DNA of 10,396 nt, taken from assembly GCA_040377825.1 (NCBI GenBank), contig JBEINZ010000102.1, positions 1 to 10,396 on the forward strand. Reading direction: 5' to 3'. The translations under genes were made by a program, and so were the position numbers. The notes beneath the pieces are model-generated. The model did not search any database and was not told where the DNA came from. It worked only from the letters and a program-made list of their open reading frames with translations. How positions within the stretch are numbered: the stretch's first letter is position 1; the number at the start of each line of letters is the position of its first letter. Below, one piece after another: positions 6,827 through 10,396 of the stretch. This DNA comes from JBEINZ01 sp040377825 (GTDB lineage Bacteria > Pseudomonadota > Alphaproteobacteria > Rhizobiales > Ancalomicrobiaceae).

Positions 6827-7588
6827 ATGAACATCGTCGATCGGAAGGCTTTGGTGCCGCAAGCGGAATGGGCTGCGCGCGTGGAACTCGCCGCGTGTTA
6901 CCGACTGCTCGCGCATTTTCGGATGACGGACTTGATCTACACCCACGCGACAATGCGCGTGCCGGGAACTGAGGATCAGTTCCTCATCAATCCCTATGGC
7001 TGGCGGTGGGACGAGATCACGGCATCGTCGCTGGTCAAGATCGATGTCGACGGCCACAAGATCGAAGACCGCCCCGAACGCGTAAACCCAGCCGGCTTCA
7101 CGATCCATTCCGCCGTCCACATGGCGCGCCATGACGCGGCCTGCGTCATTCACACCCATACCCGCGCCGGCATGGCGGTCTCAGCGCTTCGCGATGGTCT
7201 TCTGCCGCTCAGCCAGATTGCCATGCAATATCATGGGCGCATCGGCGTCCATGACTACGAGGGCATCGCGCTTGACCTCGACGAACGCGGCCGGATCATC
7301 CGTGACCTCGCGGACAAGCCGGTGCTCCTGCTACGCAATCATGGGCTTCTGACCGTCGGGCGCACCGTCGCCGAGGCATTCAGCCACATGTTTTATGTCA
7401 ATTTCGCCTGCGAGGTGCAGATTGCCGCGCAGTCAACGGGCGCGCCGCTCGTGGTAGCGCCGGAGGATGTCGCCTTCAAGGTCGCGCGGCAATTCGATCA
7501 GATGGCCTTTGACGATGGCGACCTGATGCTCGAATGGGCAGCGCATCTCAGATTGCTCGACACGCTCGATCCGAGCTACGCGCGCTGA
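6827..7588 (+). CDS. Class II aldolase/adducin-fold family protein
   Basis: This is a soluble cytoplasmic protein of 253 residues with the class II aldolase/adducin head fold across ~16-200. The zinc ligands are present: His109 and His111 (VIHTHTRAG) and His172 (LLRNHGLLTVG). His94 aligns with the His that follows the catalytic glutamate of L-fuculose-phosphate aldolase, but at the glutamate position itself (Glu73 in FucA) there is Gly90 (NPAGFTIH). It is therefore unlikely to be a normal sugar-phosphate aldolase. Sequences with the AGF-x-IH pattern form a large subgroup that includes the non-heme-iron enzymes CloR/NovR and many proteins of unknown function. The ATG at 6827 has GGGGA at 6816-6820; the frame is open to 6623 but the extra 68 residues look non-coding. 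It is divergent from the HdeD-like gene and 116 bp upstream of sdhE. Substrate unknown. Confidence 0.85.
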   Translation: MNIVDRKALVPQAEWAARVELAACYRLLAHFRMTDLIYTHATMRVPGTEDQFLINPYGWRWDEITASSLVKIDVDGHKIEDRPERVNPAGFTIHSAVHMARHDAACVIHTHTRAGMAVSALRDGLLPLSQIAMQYHGRIGVHDYEGIALDLDERGRIIRDLADKPVLLLRNHGLLTVGRTVAEAFSHMFYVNFACEVQIAAQSTGAPLVVAPEDVAFKVARQFDQMAFDDGDLMLEWAAHLRLLDTLDPSYAR

Positions 7589-7607
7589 GCGGGCGAACGA
7601 TCCGCCG

Positions 7608-7636
7608 CTGACAAAGCGACATCGGCCCGCTATACC
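7608..7636 (+). promoter_or_regulatory. Sigma70-type promoter for sdhE-mfd
   Basis: CTGACA (7608-7613) and TATACC (7631-7636) are separated by 17 nt, a near-consensus housekeeping promoter in the 116-bp gap after the aldolase-fold gene. Transcription would start near 7643, about 60 nt before the sdhE ATG. Confidence 0.5.
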
Positions 7637-7704
7637 GTCACCGGCGGTTCGAGCGACGGGTCCCTTTCGGGGTCGGCGCCCCGTGTGCGTTTCGGAGGTA
7701 GGTC

Positions 7705-8001
7705 ATGTCTGGCACGGTACGATCGAGCGACGGACTTCCGGTCGAGCGCAAGCGGGCGCTTTTCCATGCATGGCATCGTGGCACGCGGGAAATGGACCTA
7801 CTGCTCGGAACCTTCGCCGATGCGCATCTCGCAGATCTCAGCGATTCCGATTTCGAAGCTTTCGTCCAGCTCATGGACGAGCGGGACGACGATCTTCTCG
7901 GCTGGTTGATTGGCCGTGACGAGCCGCCAGCCGACGTCGATACGGGACTGTTCCGCGCCATTAAGACCTTTCACGCGGCTCCGGGCGGCATCACGCGCTG
8001 A
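7705..8001 (+). CDS. sdhE: FAD assembly factor SdhE (succinate dehydrogenase assembly, YgfY/DUF339 family)
   Basis: SdhE helps attach FAD covalently to the SdhA subunit of succinate dehydrogenase (complex II, TCA cycle and respiration) in the cytoplasm. The 98-residue length is usual for the family. The hallmark RGxxE is present as RGTRE at 25-29, in the first helix, followed by the acidic segments DLSDSDFEAFVQLMD and ERDDDLLGWL, which make up the five-helix bundle. The C-terminal tail (residues 70-98) is variable in the family. The ATG at 7705 has GGAGG at 7694-7698, 6 nt upstream. mfd follows 53 bp later on the same strand and is probably cotranscribed. In many alphaproteobacteria sdhE lies between recG and mfd; here an aldolase-fold gene replaces recG as the upstream neighbour. 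Confidence 0.9.
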   Translation: MSGTVRSSDGLPVERKRALFHAWHRGTREMDLLLGTFADAHLADLSDSDFEAFVQLMDERDDDLLGWLIGRDEPPADVDTGLFRAIKTFHAAPGGITR

Positions 8002-8054
8002 CATGCCGACCGAGACATTCCTATTCGCGATCAAGCCCTTATTAGGATGAACCG

Positions 8055-10396
8055 ATGCTCCCCTTGAAGGGTCTGTTCGATCGACACGAGCACGTCACGC
8101 TCTCAAGCGTGCCGGATGGGCTGGAAGGCCTCGTGGCCGGAGACCTTGCGCGGAGCGAAGGCGCGCGCGGCGGCAAGCCGAGCGTCGTGTTCGTCGCGCG
8201 CGACGGGGCGCGCATGGCAATGGTCGAGCAGGCGCTCGCTTTCTACGCGCCCGATGTCGTAACCCTCGCCTTCCCCGCCTGGGACTGCCTGCCCTACGAC
8301 CGCGTTTCGCCCAACAGCATCGTGGTCGCGCGTCGCATGGCGACGCTCTCGCGGCTGGTCAAGCCGCTCGCCACCGACAAGCCGTTGGTCCTGCTCACAA
8401 CCGTCAACGCCGCCGTCCAGCGCGTGCCAGAGCGCGCACTCGTCGCCGCGGAGACGTTTTCGGCCGCGCCGGGCAATCGCGTGGACATGGCGCAACTGGT
8501 CAAATGGCTGGAAAACAACGGCTTCACCCGGACGGCAACGGTGCGCGACACCGGCGAATATGCCGTGCGCGGCGGCATTCTCGATCTCTTCGCGCCGGGT
8601 TCGGAAACCCCGGTGCGTCTCGATTTCTTCGGCGACACGCTGGAGTCGATCCGCCGCTTCGATCCGGAAACCCAACGCACGACCGGCAATCTGAAGCGCC
8701 TGGAATGGGTGCCGATGTCCGAGGTGACGCTCGTCCCCGACACGATCAGCCGGTTTCGGCGGGCCTATGTCGCGCGTTTCGGCGCCACGACCAAGGACGA
8801 CGCGCTCTATCAGGCAATCACCGAGGGGCGCCGCTACGCCGGCCTGGAGCACTGGCTGCCGCTGTTTCACGAGCGGCTCGAGACGATTTTCGATTACGCC
8901 GCTGATGCGCCCATCGTCATGGAAGCCCAGACCGAGGAAGCGCTCGGCGAGCGGCTCGTGACCATCGCGGACCACTTCGAGGCCCGCCGCGACGCGGTTG
9001 GCGAAGGCAAGGCGGGCGGCGCCGTGCCCTACAAGCCGGTCGAGCCGGCCGCTCTTTATCTCTCGCGCGAGGACTGGCAGGCAAAGCTCGCCGCGCGGCG
9101 GATGACACGGTTGACGCCGTTCAAGCAGCCGGATGGCGCTGGCCCGATCGTCGATCTCGGCGGGCGCGCGGGGCGTGGCTTTGCCGCCGAGCGGGCATCG
9201 GGCGACGGCAATGTGTTCGAGGCGGTCAACGCGCATATCGACTCGCTGCGCAAGGCGACGCCGGTGCTGATCGCGGCTTGGTCGGAGGGATCGCTCGACC
9301 GTCTGCGCCAAGTGATGGTCGATCACGGCCTGAAAGATACCAAGCCGGTCAAGACCTATCCGGAGATCTTCGCGCTGCCGAAGGGCACGATCGCGCTCGG
9401 CGTGATGGGGCTGGAAACCGGTTTTGAGACGCCCGAGATCGCGGTTGTCGCCGAGCAGGATATCCTCGGCGATCGGCTGGTCCGCCAAAAGCGCAAGCGC
9501 GCCAAGGGCTCGGCATTCCTGACCGAAGTCGCCGGCCTCGCCGAAGGCGACGTGGTCGTGCATGTCGACCATGGCATCGGCCGCTTTTCTGGCCTGAAGA
9601 CGATCACGGCGGCGGGCGAGCCCCATGACTGCCTGGAGATCCTCTATCACGGCGGCGACAAGCTCTACCTGCCGGTCGAAAACATCGAGTTGTTGACGCG
9701 CTACGGCTCCGACGACGTTGAGGTGCAACTCGACAAGCTTGGCGGCGTGGCGTGGCAATCCCGCAAGGCGCGCATGAAGCGCCGCATCCGCGAGATCGCC
9801 GACGGCCTGATCAAGCTCGCGGCCGCCCGGCTTATGAAGCCCGCGCCGGTGCTGACCCCGATGGACGGCCTTTCAAGCGAATTCGCCGCGCGGTTTCCCT
9901 ATGACGAAACCGACGATCAGCTTGCCTCGATCGAGGCGGTCACCGAGGATTTGTCCTCCGGGCGTCCAATGGACCGGCTGGTTTGCGGCGACGTCGGCTT
10001 CGGCAAGACCGAAGTCGCGCTCCGCGCCGCCTTCGTGGCGGTCTCCACCGGCAAGCAAGTGGCCGTGGTCGTGCCGACAACATTGCTCGCGCGCCAGCAT
10101 TTCAAGACGTTCTCGGACCGTTTCAAGGGCATGCCCTTCCGCGTCGCGCAGGCCTCCCGGCTGGTCACGGCGGCCGATCTCGCCAAGACCAAGCAGGAAT
10201 TGGCAGAGGGCACGGTCGACATCGTGGTCGGCACCCACGCGCTGCTCGGCAAGGGGATCCAGTTCCGCGATCTCGGACTGCTGATCATCGACGAGGAGCA
10301 GCACTTCGGCGTGAAGCATAAGGAGCGGCTGAAAGAGCTGAAGTCCGACGTGCACGTGCTGACGTTGACCGCTACCCCCATTCCGCGCACGCTGCA
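8055..10396 (+). CDS. mfd: Transcription-repair coupling factor Mfd (3' end outside the window)
   Basis: Mfd is a DNA translocase that removes RNA polymerase stalled at a lesion and recruits UvrA to start nucleotide excision repair. The first 780 residues are present without frameshift; E. coli Mfd has 1,148, so about a third is missing. The UvrB-like N-terminus shows CLPYDRVSP (78-86) and GEYAVRGGILDLF (167-179). The CarD-like RNA polymerase-interacting domain is at ~495-560 (GDVVVHVDHGIGRFSGL). The RecG-like motor has Walker A GDVGFGKT (645-652), Walker B DEEQ (746-749, DEEQHFGV), and motif III TATPIPRTL right at the edge. The second motor domain, TRG and the UvrA-binding C-terminus lie beyond. 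The ATG at 8055 has AGGA at 8044-8047. A long antisense frame on the other strand (8103-9758) is a codon-bias artefact. Confidence 0.95.
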   Translation, partial: MLPLKGLFDRHEHVTLSSVPDGLEGLVAGDLARSEGARGGKPSVVFVARDGARMAMVEQALAFYAPDVVTLAFPAWDCLPYDRVSPNSIVVARRMATLSRLVKPLATDKPLVLLTTVNAAVQRVPERALVAAETFSAAPGNRVDMAQLVKWLENNGFTRTATVRDTGEYAVRGGILDLFAPGSETPVRLDFFGDTLESIRRFDPETQRTTGNLKRLEWVPMSEVTLVPDTISRFRRAYVARFGATTKDDALYQAITEGRRYAGLEHWLPLFHERLETIFDYAADAPIVMEAQTEEALGERLVTIADHFEARRDAVGEGKAGGAVPYKPVEPAALYLSREDWQAKLAARRMTRLTPFKQPDGAGPIVDLGGRAGRGFAAERASGDGNVFEAVNAHIDSLRKATPVLIAAWSEGSLDRLRQVMVDHGLKDTKPVKTYPEIFALPKGTIALGVMGLETGFETPEIAVVAEQDILGDRLVRQKRKRAKGSAFLTEVAGLAEGDVVVHVDHGIGRFSGLKTITAAGEPHDCLEILYHGGDKLYLPVENIELLTRYGSDDVEVQLDKLGGVAWQSRKARMKRRIREIADGLIKLAAARLMKPAPVLTPMDGLSSEFAARFPYDETDDQLASIEAVTEDLSSGRPMDRLVCGDVGFGKTEVALRAAFVAVSTGKQVAVVVPTTLLARQHFKTFSDRFKGMPFRVAQASRLVTAADLAKTKQELAEGTVDIVVGTHALLGKGIQFRDLGLLIIDEEQHFGVKHKERLKELKSDVHVLTLTATPIPRTL

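Noticed and set aside
6579..6953. Minus-strand frame of 124 codons in the hdeD-aldolase gap
   Set aside because: Ser/Arg/Pro-rich, no ribosome site, overlaps the aldolase gene and the EcfG-type promoter.
6569..7159. N-terminal extension of the HdeD-like protein to a 407-residue protein
   Set aside because: The extension overlaps the coding part of the aldolase gene and looks random; the ATG at 6568 has AGGAG in the right place and gives a normal HdeD length.
8103..9758. A 551-codon open frame on the minus strand opposite mfd
   Set aside because: It mirrors the high-GC third-position bias of mfd, has no family resemblance and its plus-strand partner is unmistakable Mfd.

Overview
The window is about 10.4 kb of GC-rich chromosome, most likely from an alphaproteobacterium of the Hyphomicrobiales (Rhizobiales) type. 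Three things point there: sdhE sits directly upstream of mfd, an EcfG-type general-stress promoter (GGAAC-N16-CGTTC) is present, and the small DUF3563-like, HdeD-like and tandem universal stress proteins are typical of that group. No RNA gene, CRISPR array, insertion sequence or integrase was seen.

Region 1 (1-4010) is a secretion locus. It opens with the 3' end of a visibly more AT-rich gene whose last ~40 residues resemble the beta-helix linker of autotransporter passengers, yet it stops without a beta-barrel. After a weak terminator and a strong hairpin come a type I secretion ABC transporter with a degenerate C39-like domain (382-2643) and its HlyD-type adaptor (2640-4010), coupled by an ATGA overlap. 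The layout suggests that the truncated upstream gene may encode the exported substrate. No TolC-type outer-membrane gene lies in the window.

Region 2 (4011-5048) holds a ~118-bp composite palindromic repeat, a small unrecognised gene (4318-4563), a convergent DUF3563-like gene (4580-4780) and a 268-bp intergenic region with repeated TTGYGCA motifs.

Region 3 (5049-7588) is stress and metabolism: a tandem universal stress protein facing an HdeD/DUF308 membrane protein, then a class II aldolase/adducin-fold protein divergent from hdeD. The EcfG-type promoter between the last two genes points at hdeD.

Region 4 (7589-10396) is housekeeping: sdhE (assembly factor that flavinylates succinate dehydrogenase) behind a good sigma70-type promoter, then mfd (transcription-repair coupling factor), which runs off the right edge inside its helicase motor.

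Nothing here is clearly a new system. The most unusual items are the barrel-less autotransporter-like fragment next to a type I exporter, the composite palindrome, the EcfG-type promoter of hdeD, and key-residue losses in the stress protein and the aldolase-fold protein.
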